Below, one piece after another: positions 1 through 7,723 of a stretch of 64,000 bases of DNA. The stretch spans positions 169,097-233,096 of the forward strand of contig DAITSJ010000004.1 in the NCBI GenBank assembly GCA_036843405.1, written 5' to 3'. The position numbers and the translations under genes were made by a program. Each line of letters starts with the position of its first letter. Within the stretch, counting starts at the first letter, position 1. This stretch comes from DGNJ01 sp002388905 (GTDB lineage Bacteria > Pseudomonadota > Gammaproteobacteria > Pseudomonadales > Porticoccaceae). The notes beneath the pieces are model-generated. The model saw nothing but the letters and a program-made list of their open reading frames with translations, was not told the DNA's origin and made no database searches.

Positions 1-671
1 TGACCGTGGAGAAGTTCTCCATCGTCAAGACACTGAAGGCGATCGACGACGCCAATGTGGTGATTCTCATGATCGACGCCCGGGAAGGGCTGGTGGATCA
101 GGACCTGCATCTTATGGGCCAGGTGATCGAGGCCGGGCGGGCACTGGTGGTGGCGATTAACAAATGGGATGGCCTGGAGCCGGAGAGCCGCGACTGGATA
201 AAGTCCGAACTCCAGCGGCGGCTGCGGTTTGTGGATTTTGCCGATATCCACTTCATTTCCGCCCTGCACGGCACCGGGGTCGGTCACCTGTATCAGTCGG
301 TGGAAAAAGCCTATGCCGCCGCCACCGACAAACTCACCACCAATCATCTGACGCGGATCCTCGAAGATGCGGTGGCGGATCACCCGCCGCCCATGGTGCG
401 GGGCCGACGGATCAAGCTGCGCTACGCCCATGCCGGTGGCCGCAATCCGCCCCTGGTCATTATTCACGGCAACCAGACCGAGGAAGTCCCCGGCCACTAT
501 ACCCGCTACCTGGAAAAAATCTTCCGGCGCGAACTGGGGCTGCGGGGCACGCCGATAAGAATCGAATTCCGCTCCAGCGACAACCCCTACGCCGGGCGCA
601 AGAATACCCTGACCGCCCGGCAGGCCGCCAAGCGCCGACGGATGATGAAACACGTCAAGCGCAAAAAATAG
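1..671 (+). CDS. der: GTPase Der (EngA), C-terminal part, cut by window edge
   Basis: This is the 3' part of the double-GTPase ribosome-assembly factor Der; the start lies outside the window and the frame is open from base 3. What remains is the end of the second G domain, including the NKWD motif (G4, guanine specificity) and an ISAL-type G5 motif, then the KH-like C-terminal domain and a basic tail ending in KHVKRKK. Der acts in 50S subunit maturation in the cytoplasm. The family match is strong; only the truncation by the window edge limits the call. A DUF481 gene follows on the same strand after about 60 bp. Confidence 0.95.
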   Translation, partial: TVEKFSIVKTLKAIDDANVVILMIDAREGLVDQDLHLMGQVIEAGRALVVAINKWDGLEPESRDWIKSELQRRLRFVDFADIHFISALHGTGVGHLYQSVEKAYAAATDKLTTNHLTRILEDAVADHPPPMVRGRRIKLRYAHAGGRNPPLVIIHGNQTEEVPGHYTRYLEKIFRRELGLRGTPIRIEFRSSDNPYAGRKNTLTARQAAKRRRMMKHVKRKK

Positions 672-731
672 TCCCCCTCATCCCCTGTGCTTTTCCGCCT
701 TTCATTTCGCCCTGATACCAAGGAGATCACT

Positions 732-1445
732 ATGAAAAACAAATTGCCGGCCCTGCTGCTTATCCTGACCGCTGGCGCCGTCCAGGCGGAGCGTGCCTGG
801 CACGGGGAGGGAGATTTTGCCTACAACAAGGCAAGCGGCAACACCGACACCGAAGTCTTGATGGCGGAACTGGAAATCGTCTACCAGCGGGATCGCTGGA
901 CCCACACCGGCGGTATCGAAGCCCTGAACTCCTCCGAGGACGGCGAGCGCAGCGCCGAAAGCTATACCCTGCGGGAAAAAAGCGACTTCGCCCTCTCTGA
1001 CCGGCGCTATGTCTTTGGTGCCGGCCGTTATCGGGACGATCGTTTCAGTGGCTACGAGTACCAGGCTTCCCTGAGAACCGGCATGGGTGTCCACCTTATC
1101 AAGAGCGACCGGACCATTCTGGATCTGGAAGGCGGTGTCGGTTACCGGCGCAGCAAGGAACACGCCACTGATCAGGAGGCCGGCGACACCCTCAACGAGG
1201 CCATCCTGACCGCGGCCGCCGTCTACCAGTACCAGCTCACCGAGACCACCCGTTTCGAGAGTGATTTCAGTATGGAATCCGGCCAGGACAATACCTACCT
1301 GGAAGGCGAGGTGGCCGTCAAAGTCAAGATCAATTCCAGGCTGGCGCTGAAAGTGGGCTATAAAGCCGAGCATAACACCGACGTGCCCGAGGGCACCGAG
1401 AAGACCGACACTTTCACTTCAGTGGGGCTCAATTACAGCTTCTAG
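732..1445 (+). CDS. DUF481 (YdiY-type) outer-membrane protein
   Basis: A 237-residue protein with a clear N-terminal signal peptide (MKNKLPALLLILTAGAVQA). Alternating polar/hydrophobic strands follow and it ends in LNYSF, the aromatic C-terminal signature of outer-membrane beta-barrels. The overall pattern matches DUF481, the 'salt-induced outer membrane protein' family; its function is not established. I chose ATG 732 over the longer open frame from 687 because AAGGAG lies at the right distance upstream (719-724) and the signal peptide begins there. The gene converges on xseA with about 65 bp between them; I saw no convincing terminator hairpin in that gap. Confidence 0.8.
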   Translation: MKNKLPALLLILTAGAVQAERAWHGEGDFAYNKASGNTDTEVLMAELEIVYQRDRWTHTGGIEALNSSEDGERSAESYTLREKSDFALSDRRYVFGAGRYRDDRFSGYEYQASLRTGMGVHLIKSDRTILDLEGGVGYRRSKEHATDQEAGDTLNEAILTAAAVYQYQLTETTRFESDFSMESGQDNTYLEGEVAVKVKINSRLALKVGYKAEHNTDVPEGTEKTDTFTSVGLNYSF

Positions 1446-1511
1446 GGTTCCTGGGGGCCGGGTTGTGAATCAGGAAGTGCCAGCCGGCTTGAATCAGACC
1501 CGTTCCGGCTT

Positions 1512-2918
1512 CTACGAAGGTTCACTATCCTTGTCATCGGAGTCGGCCGGGAACAGCCGGAACGGGCTGTCTTTCCCCCATTGCCGGCTGCTCTCAACGG
1601 TGCAATCCAGGGCGCCGTCTGCCACCAGGACTTCGAGAGGCTGGCCTTTAGCCACCTGGTTGACGACGCGGACAATGTTCCGGTCCCCGTCCCGGGCAAT
1701 GGCGTAACCCCGTTCCAGGGTGGCCAGTGGGCTCACCGCATTCAGTGTTGCCGCTAGCCGGGCCAGTTGGTCGCTCCTTCGCTGCAGGTCGCCATGAACG
1801 GCGCGACGGAGGCGGGCGGCCAACTGGGACACCGCCGTCTTCTTTTGCTCAAGCAGCCTGTCCGGGCGGATGGCGTCAACCTGGGTGGCGAGCTGGCGAA
1901 GGCGCTGTCGGCGCTGGGCCAGGCCTGTATTCATGGCCCGGATCAGGCGGATTTCCAGGTGGTCCAGGTGCTGGGCCGATTCCCGCAACCTGTCGGAGGG
2001 GTTGCGCAGTCGTTTTTTGAGTCCTTCCAGTTCCTGGCGCCGCGCTAGCAGTGACCGGTTCAGGATCCTTTTCAGTTGGGCTTCCATATCCCGGAAGGCC
2101 GACGCCAGTTCGCCGCCGTCGGGGCCGGCCACCTCGGCCGCCGCCGATGGGGTGGGCGCGCGCACATCGGCGACGAAATCGGAAATGGCAAAGTCGGTTT
2201 CATGGCCCACGGCGCTGACCACCGGCAGCCGGCTGGCGAACAGGGCCCTGGCGACGATTTCCTCGTTGAACGACCAGAGGTCTTCCAGGGAGCCGCCACC
2301 CCGGGCCAGGATCAGTGTGTCGCAGGTATCGTGGACGTTGGCGGCTTCCAGGGCGGCGACAATCTCCCGGGCGGCGCCGGCTCCCTGCACGGCGGTGGGG
2401 TAGACCGTCACCGGCACCCAGGGACAGCGCCGGGCCAGCACATGGAGAATGTCCCTGATCGCCGCTCCCGTGGGCGAGGTGATCACGCCGATACGCCCGG
2501 GATAGGCGGGCAGGGCCTGCTTGTGGGCGGGATCGAAGAGACCTTCCTGCTCCAGGCGCCGTTTAAGCTCCTCGAATTGCTGCTGCAGCATTCCTTCGCC
2601 GTCCGCTTCCAGGTGCTCGACGATGAGCTGGTAGTCGCCCCGGTTTTCGTAGAGGCCCACCCGGGCCCTGACCATCACCTGCTGGCCGTCCCGGGGTGGT
2701 TGCCGGACCAGGGCATTGCGTTTGCGGAACATGGCGCAGCGCACCTGGGCGCCGCCATCCTTGAGGGTGAAGTACCAGTGGCCGGAGCCGGGACGGGCCA
2801 GGTTGGAGATCTCGCCCCGCACCCAGAGCAGGGGCAGGTGGGTTTCCAGCAGTTGCCGGACCCGGCGGTTGAGCTGGGAGACGGTGAGAATCTGGCGCTG
2901 GGCGGTTTCTTCGAGCAT
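1512..2918 (-). CDS. xseA: Exodeoxyribonuclease VII large subunit
   Basis: A 468-residue protein with the usual XseA order. An N-terminal OB-fold (ISNLARPGSGHWYFTLKD) is followed by the catalytic region with GVITSPTGAAIRDI, ARGGGSLEDLWSFN and VGHETDFAISDFVAD, then a long coiled-coil C-terminus. With XseB it degrades single-stranded DNA to acid-soluble oligonucleotides in mismatch and recombination repair. Length and motifs are normal. It is divergent from guaB, a common gammaproteobacterial arrangement, and the 115-bp gap must hold both promoters. xseB is not in this window. Confidence 0.96.
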   Translation of the reverse strand: MLEETAQRQILTVSQLNRRVRQLLETHLPLLWVRGEISNLARPGSGHWYFTLKDGGAQVRCAMFRKRNALVRQPPRDGQQVMVRARVGLYENRGDYQLIVEHLEADGEGMLQQQFEELKRRLEQEGLFDPAHKQALPAYPGRIGVITSPTGAAIRDILHVLARRCPWVPVTVYPTAVQGAGAAREIVAALEAANVHDTCDTLILARGGGSLEDLWSFNEEIVARALFASRLPVVSAVGHETDFAISDFVADVRAPTPSAAAEVAGPDGGELASAFRDMEAQLKRILNRSLLARRQELEGLKKRLRNPSDRLRESAQHLDHLEIRLIRAMNTGLAQRRQRLRQLATQVDAIRPDRLLEQKKTAVSQLAARLRRAVHGDLQRRSDQLARLAATLNAVSPLATLERGYAIARDGDRNIVRVVNQVAKGQPLEVLVADGALDCTVESSRQWGKDSPFRLFPADSDDKDSEPS

Positions 2919-2964
2919 GGCGGCATTGTAAGCGGCATCGGCCGGCGCACAAAGCAGGTTTCAG

Positions 2965-2993
2965 TTTACCGGGGTCCCTGCCGTCGATATAAT
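2965..2993 (+). promoter_or_regulatory. Candidate sigma-70 promoter for guaB
   Basis: TTTACC at 2965-2970 (4 of 6 to TTGACA) is followed after exactly 17 bp by a perfect TATAAT at 2988-2993, about 40 bp before the guaB ATG. Position and spacing fit a housekeeping promoter for guaBA. No purine operator was recognised. Confidence 0.55.
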
Positions 2994-3033
2994 TGCCCGT
3001 TTCCTGAAAGCCGCAGGACGTGAGTTATCCGCT

Positions 3034-4509
3034 ATGCCTCGAATCGCCTACGAAGCACTCACCTTTGACGATGTATTGCTGTTGCCCGGTTACTCGGAGG
3101 TGGTGGCCAAGGACGTCAGCCTGAGGACCCGCCTCACCCGGGATATTGCCCTGAACATCCCCCTGGTGTCGGCGGCAATGGACACAGTGACCGAGTCCCG
3201 CCTGGCCATCGCCCTGGCCCAGGAGGGCGGTATCGGTATCGTCCACAAGAGCATGGGCATGGAGGATCAGGCCCTGGAAGTCCGGGCCGTCAAGAAATAC
3301 GAGAGCGGCGTGGTCAAGGATCCCATCTGTATCGACGCCGACGCCACCATCCGCGACCTGCTGGCGCTGACCAAGACCAACAATATTTCCGGCGTACCCG
3401 TACTCAAGAACGGCGAACTGGTGGGTATTGTCACCCGCCGCGACGTCCGTTTCGAGACCAACCTGGATGCCAGGATTTCCACGGTCATGACCGGCAAAGA
3501 CCGGCTGGTCACTGTTCACGAAGGCGCGGAATCCGACGAGATCAAGGCGTTGCTGCACAGGTACCGCATCGAAAAGGTGCTGGTGGTCAACGACCGGTTC
3601 GACCTGCGCGGCCTGATTACCGTCAAGGATATCGACAAGGCCGAACAGTTCCCCAACGCCTGCAAGGACGAGCAGGGCCGGCTCAGGGTGGGCGCCTCCG
3701 TGGGCACCAGCCCCGAGACCGACGAGCGGGTCGACGCACTGATTGCCGCCGGTGTCGACGTGCTGGTGGTGGATACCGCCCACGGCCATTCCCGCAATGT
3801 GCTCGACCGGGTCAAGCGCATCAAGCAGCAGCATCCGGAGATCCAGGTGGTGGGCGGCAATATCGCCAGCGTCGAGGCGGCCGTGGCCCTTGCCGACGCC
3901 GGTGCCGACGGCATCAAGGTGGGTATCGGACCGGGTTCCATCTGCACGACCCGTATTGTTACGGGCGTCGGCGTACCCCAGGTTTCCGCCATCGCCGAGG
4001 TGGTGAAGGCCCTCAAGGGCCGCGATGTGCCGGTTATCGCCGACGGCGGCATCCGCTTTTCCGGCGATATCGCCAAGGCCATCGTCGCCGGCGCCCACTG
4101 CGTGATGATGGGCTCCATGTTCGCGGGCACCGAGGAAGCACCCGGGGAGATCGAGCTTTACCAGGGACGCACCTACAAGGCCTATCGCGGCATGGGCTCC
4201 ATGGGCGCCATGTCCCGCCACCAGGGCGCCAGCGAGCGCTACTTCCAGGACTCCAGCGCCGGTGTCGAGAAACTGGTGCCTGAGGGCATAGAGGGACGCG
4301 TACCCTACAAGGGGCCGGTATCCGCCATTATCCACCAGATGATGGGTGGCCTGCGCTCCGCCATGGGCTACACGGGCAGCATCGATATCGACACCATGCG
4401 CACCAAACCCCAGTTTGTGCGCATCACCAGCGCCGGGGTGGGGGAGAGCCACGTCCACGACGTGAGCATCACCAAGGAAGCCCCGAACTACCCCGTTGGC
4501 GGCCGGTAA
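3034..4509 (+). CDS. guaB: Inosine-5'-monophosphate dehydrogenase
   Basis: IMP + NAD+ + H2O gives XMP + NADH, the committed step of guanine nucleotide synthesis. The 491-residue protein starts with the typical LTFDDVLLLPGYSEV. A paired CBS (Bateman) module lies at about residues 95-205. The catalytic loop GPGSICTTRIV has its nucleophilic Cys near residue 304, and GGIRFSGDIAKA and the flap YRGMGSMGAM follow. The length is standard. guaA follows on the same strand after 72 bp, so the two probably form the usual guaBA operon. Confidence 0.98.
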   Translation: MPRIAYEALTFDDVLLLPGYSEVVAKDVSLRTRLTRDIALNIPLVSAAMDTVTESRLAIALAQEGGIGIVHKSMGMEDQALEVRAVKKYESGVVKDPICIDADATIRDLLALTKTNNISGVPVLKNGELVGIVTRRDVRFETNLDARISTVMTGKDRLVTVHEGAESDEIKALLHRYRIEKVLVVNDRFDLRGLITVKDIDKAEQFPNACKDEQGRLRVGASVGTSPETDERVDALIAAGVDVLVVDTAHGHSRNVLDRVKRIKQQHPEIQVVGGNIASVEAAVALADAGADGIKVGIGPGSICTTRIVTGVGVPQVSAIAEVVKALKGRDVPVIADGGIRFSGDIAKAIVAGAHCVMMGSMFAGTEEAPGEIELYQGRTYKAYRGMGSMGAMSRHQGASERYFQDSSAGVEKLVPEGIEGRVPYKGPVSAIIHQMMGGLRSAMGYTGSIDIDTMRTKPQFVRITSAGVGESHVHDVSITKEAPNYPVGGR

Positions 4510-4581
4510 GGTCGTCCGCTACATACCCGTGGCGCGGCCCCGCCGCGTTCGCGCCAGCCGGAGAACCGACAAAGCATCACC

Positions 4582-6165
4582 ATGAGCCGGAATATTCATG
4601 CCCAGAAAATCCTCGTCCTCGATTTTGGCTCCCAGTACACCCAGTTGATTGCCCGCCGCGTGCGGGAAGTGGGTGTCTATTGCGAAATCCACCCCTTCGA
4701 TATGGACGAGGCGGATATCCGCTCCTTCGGCCCGAAGGGCATTATCCTGTCCGGCGGTCCCGAATCCGTCACCGGCGGCGAAACCGCTCCCCGGGCACCG
4801 TCCCTGGTCTACGAACTGGGCGTCCCGGTGCTGGGTATCTGCTACGGCATGCAGACCATGGCCGCCCATTTCGGTGGAACCGTGCTTGAATCAAAAATCC
4901 AGGAGTTCGGGTACGCCCAGATTCGTGTCCACGGTAACAATCCCCTGTTCCGGGATATCAAGGACCATGTGGATCACGAGGATGGATCGGCGCTGCTCGA
5001 CGTTTGGATGAGCCACGGCGACAAGGTCACGGCCCTGCCCCCGGACTTCGAACTGATAGCATCCACTCCCAGTTGCCCCATCGCCGGCATGCGCGCCCGG
5101 CACAAGCCTTTCTATGGCATCCAGTTCCACCCCGAGGTGACCCACACCCTCCAGGGCAAACGGATGTTCGAGCATTTTGCCTACGATATCTGCGGCTGCG
5201 ACGCCCTCTGGACGGCCGCCAATATCATCGACGACGCTATCGAACGAATCCGCAACCAGGTGGGCAATGACAAGGTGCTTCTGGGCCTCTCCGGCGGTGT
5301 CGACTCCTCCGTAGTGGCGGCCCTGCTGCACAAGGCCATCGGCGACCAGCTTACCTGTGTCTTCGTGGACAACGGTCTGTTGCGCAAGGACGAAGGTGAA
5401 CAGGTCATGGACATGTTCGCGCGCAATATGGGCGTCAAGGTCATCCGCGTCGATGCCGAAGACCAGTTCCTGGACAGGCTCGCGGGCATCAGTGACCCGG
5501 AAGCCAAGCGCAAGATTATCGGCAACACTTTCATCGATGTTTTCGACGCCGAGGCCGCCAGACTCAGGGATGTTAACTGGCTGGCCCAGGGCACCATCTA
5601 CCCGGACGTCATCGAGTCCGCCGCCTCGAAAACCGGCAAGGCCCAGGTCATCAAATCCCACCACAATGTCGGCGGTCTGCCGGAAACCATGAAAATGTCT
5701 CTCGTGGAACCCCTGCGGGAACTGTTCAAGGACGAGGTACGCAAGATCGGCCTGGAACTGGGCCTGCCCTACGACATGGTTCACCGCCATCCCTTCCCTG
5801 GTCCCGGACTGGGTGTGCGTATCCTCGGCGAAGTGAAAAGAGAGTATGCCGTCCTGCTGCGCGAAGCCGATGCCATCTTCATCGAGGAACTGCACCGGGC
5901 CGACTGGTACCACAAGACCAGCCAGGCCTTTGCCGTGTTCCTGCCGGTAAAATCCGTGGGGGTGGTGGGAGATGCCCGTCGCTACGAATATGTTGTCAGT
6001 CTCCGGGCAGTGGAAACGATCGACTTTATGACTGCACGCTGGGCGCACCTGCCCTATGAGCTTCTGGAAAAAATTTCCAACCGCATCATCAACGAGATCG
6101 GCGGTATTTCCCGGGTTACCTACGATGTCTCCAGCAAGCCGCCGGCGACTATTGAGTGGGAGTGA
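4582..6165 (+). CDS. guaA: GMP synthase (glutamine-hydrolysing)
   Basis: Converts XMP to GMP with ATP and glutamine. The 527-residue protein has a class-I glutamine amidotransferase domain with its Cys nucleophile in LGICYGMQ (about residue 89) and His/Glu in FHPEV, an ATP-pyrophosphatase P-loop LSGGVDSSV (about residue 237), and the GuaA dimerisation domain ending PPATIEWE. The frame is intact although a genomic island is inserted exactly at its 3' end: the last 12 bases of the gene are half of the 13-bp island repeat, so integration preserved the coding sequence. Its original terminator has been pushed about 9 kb away. Confidence 0.98.
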   Translation: MSRNIHAQKILVLDFGSQYTQLIARRVREVGVYCEIHPFDMDEADIRSFGPKGIILSGGPESVTGGETAPRAPSLVYELGVPVLGICYGMQTMAAHFGGTVLESKIQEFGYAQIRVHGNNPLFRDIKDHVDHEDGSALLDVWMSHGDKVTALPPDFELIASTPSCPIAGMRARHKPFYGIQFHPEVTHTLQGKRMFEHFAYDICGCDALWTAANIIDDAIERIRNQVGNDKVLLGLSGGVDSSVVAALLHKAIGDQLTCVFVDNGLLRKDEGEQVMDMFARNMGVKVIRVDAEDQFLDRLAGISDPEAKRKIIGNTFIDVFDAEAARLRDVNWLAQGTIYPDVIESAASKTGKAQVIKSHHNVGGLPETMKMSLVEPLRELFKDEVRKIGLELGLPYDMVHRHPFPGPGLGVRILGEVKREYAVLLREADAIFIEELHRADWYHKTSQAFAVFLPVKSVGVVGDARRYEYVVSLRAVETIDFMTARWAHLPYELLEKISNRIINEIGGISRVTYDVSSKPPATIEWE

Positions 6166-6166
6166 C
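6154..6166 (+). repeat. attL-like 13-bp repeat at guaA stop codon
   Basis: GAGTGGGAGTGAC, covering the last codons and TGA of guaA plus one base. It is identical to 15198-15210. It marks the left island junction. Confidence 0.8.
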
Positions 6167-6234
6167 GGAAACTCGTAACAAATTGAAATATAAAGATAAA
6201 TTTATTCCAATTGATAACATAATCTGCATCATCA

Positions 6235-6254
6235 ATGGTATTTTTCATGGTATT
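6235..6254 (+). repeat. Left copy of 20-bp arm-type repeat
   Basis: ATGGTATTTTTCATGGTATT, identical and in the same orientation at 15118-15137. It is built of two ATGGTAT units 12 bp apart; a further CATGGTAT lies near 6313. It starts 68 bp inside attL. It is probably an integrase arm-binding site, by analogy with P/P' arms of tyrosine-recombinase elements. The 258-bp gap between guaA and the next gene holds no gene. Confidence 0.6.
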
Positions 6255-6423
6255 GGCTGCGGATAGCACGGCAGAAAGCGGCGGTACCATGAGAGACACA
6301 TTAACGTTGGCATGGTATCAGAGCTTGAAGAACTCGCGCTCTGGAGTAATCCGGAAATCTGCAAACAGTAGTATTAAATGACGTGGATGCGGTTGGTTAG
6401 TTCATTCTGTCAGTCGCCTTTGG

Positions 6424-7317
6424 TTACTGTTTGGTTTTATCGCGGCAAAACTCATCTTTTAGCTCAATTTCGATAGTAGTGTGGGCCAGCCCGAACTGTT
6501 CGAGTGCCTCGGCCGTGGCATTTTTCATGGCGCCATATTCATCGGCGTCAAAGTCGCCACCAACCACAATGTGCGCCGTCAACACATGGTGCTCGCCATC
6601 AAGCGACCAGAGGTGCTGGTGATGAATGTCGAGGATGCCGTCGATATCCAGCAGCGCATTTCGAATCTCATCGTGAAGCGCCCGGTCGGGTACCGCCTGA
6701 AGGAACAGCTTGCCGGTGATCCACAGGTTGCGGATGACGTTGAACAGAATGAACAGGGTGAAGCCCACCGATAGCAGTGGGTCGAGAATGGGCCAGTCGG
6801 CGAACATCAATACGACGGCAACGACCAATACCGCGAGCCAGCCGAGCACGTCTTCCAGTAGGTGCCAGTTCAGGACCTTTTCGTTCAGGGTACTGCCCTT
6901 GCTCAGGCGGTAAGCCGCAATCCCGTTGACGGTTATACCCAGTATGGCCAGTGCAAGCATGCCCTCGGTCACCGGCATCACCGGGTTGCCGAGCCGGGGA
7001 ATGGCTTCGCTCAGGACCCACAGCGAGCCGGCGATAAGAACCACGCTGTTGATGAAGGCGCCGAACAAGGTCAACCGTCGGTAACCGTAGGTGAACTCAC
7101 TGTCGGCGGATTTTCGTCCCCAGCGCGCCAGCAGCCAGGCGCTGCCGATGGACAGGCTGTCGCCCAGGTCGTGCACCGCATCCGCCATGATGGCGGTGCT
7201 GTTGGTCAGCAGGCCGCCTATGAACTCGATAATGGTAAAAGCGACATTCAGGAAGAAGGCCAAAGCAATGCGTTTGGAATCTTCATTCTCATTATGGCTG
7301 TGATTATGATTATGCAT
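6424..7317 (-). CDS. Cation diffusion facilitator (CzcD/ZitB-like)
   Basis: A 297-residue CDF exporter, expected to export Zn2+/Co2+/Cd2+-type cations in exchange for protons at the inner membrane. The N-terminus is His-rich (MHNHNHSHNENED). Six membrane segments follow, with metal-site motifs of HxxxD type in TM2 (ADAVHDLGD) and TM5 (NWHLLEDVLGW). The soluble C-terminal domain contains HHQHLWSLDGEHHVLTAHI. It is the last gene of the leftward metal-efflux block on the island, about 50 bp downstream of the PII-like gene. The family is clear; the exact metal cannot be read from sequence. Confidence 0.9.
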   Translation of the reverse strand: MHNHNHSHNENEDSKRIALAFFLNVAFTIIEFIGGLLTNSTAIMADAVHDLGDSLSIGSAWLLARWGRKSADSEFTYGYRRLTLFGAFINSVVLIAGSLWVLSEAIPRLGNPVMPVTEGMLALAILGITVNGIAAYRLSKGSTLNEKVLNWHLLEDVLGWLAVLVVAVVLMFADWPILDPLLSVGFTLFILFNVIRNLWITGKLFLQAVPDRALHDEIRNALLDIDGILDIHHQHLWSLDGEHHVLTAHIVVGGDFDADEYGAMKNATAEALEQFGLAHTTIEIELKDEFCRDKTKQ

Positions 7318-7366
7318 TGGCTATTCACCTCAACTTGAATTTGGTCTTTATCCGGTCACGACATCG

Positions 7367-7708
7367 TCAAACAACCGTATCGTCCTCGGCACCATCTTCG
7401 ATCCGGATCGCACGATTGACGTCGCTGACAAAAATGCGACCATCGCCGCGCAGTCCGGTATGCGCCTCGGTTTTCAGTACCCGGACGACCTCGTCCACGT
7501 ACTGATCGTGACAGACGATTTCCACCTTCACATGCTTGACAAAATCCCCCGCGCCCTCGATTGGGTTGGCAGCGCTGGTATTGACTTTGCTGCGGCCAAA
7601 GCCGACAACGTGGGCGACGCTCATGCCGGTGACGCCCTGCACACGGTGCAGGGCCAGGGTCACGGCTTCCAGTTTGCGGTGTTTGATATAGGCTTTGATC
7701 TCTTGCAT
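7367..7708 (-). CDS. PII-like signalling protein linked to RND metal pump
   Basis: A 113-residue protein of the PII/GlnB-like fold: MQEIKAYIKHRKLEAVTLAL at the N-terminus, a region at the T-loop position (VVGFGRSKVN), and GDGRIFVSDVNRAIRI at the C-terminus, matching the GDGKIFV..V..A.RIRTGE pattern of PII. The classical uridylylated T-loop Tyr is not obvious. I chose ATG 7708 over GTG 7717 because GGAG sits 9 bases upstream of it. It lies 15 bp after czcA in the same transcription unit. PII-like proteins of this kind recur beside CzcA/CusA-type pumps and are thought to sense metal or nucleotide state; its ligand is unknown. Confidence 0.8.
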   Translation of the reverse strand: MQEIKAYIKHRKLEAVTLALHRVQGVTGMSVAHVVGFGRSKVNTSAANPIEGAGDFVKHVKVEIVCHDQYVDEVVRVLKTEAHTGLRGDGRIFVSDVNRAIRIEDGAEDDTVV

Positions 7709-7723
7709 GACAGTCACTCCGGG

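Noticed and set aside
1446..1511. Possible bidirectional terminator between the DUF481 gene and xseA
   Set aside because: Only interrupted CCGG matches; no stable hairpin with a T-run.
3025..4458. A 477-codon minus-strand frame opposite guaB
   Set aside because: Its sequence is a His/Gly/Val/Ala-rich shadow of guaB; guaB itself is unmistakable.
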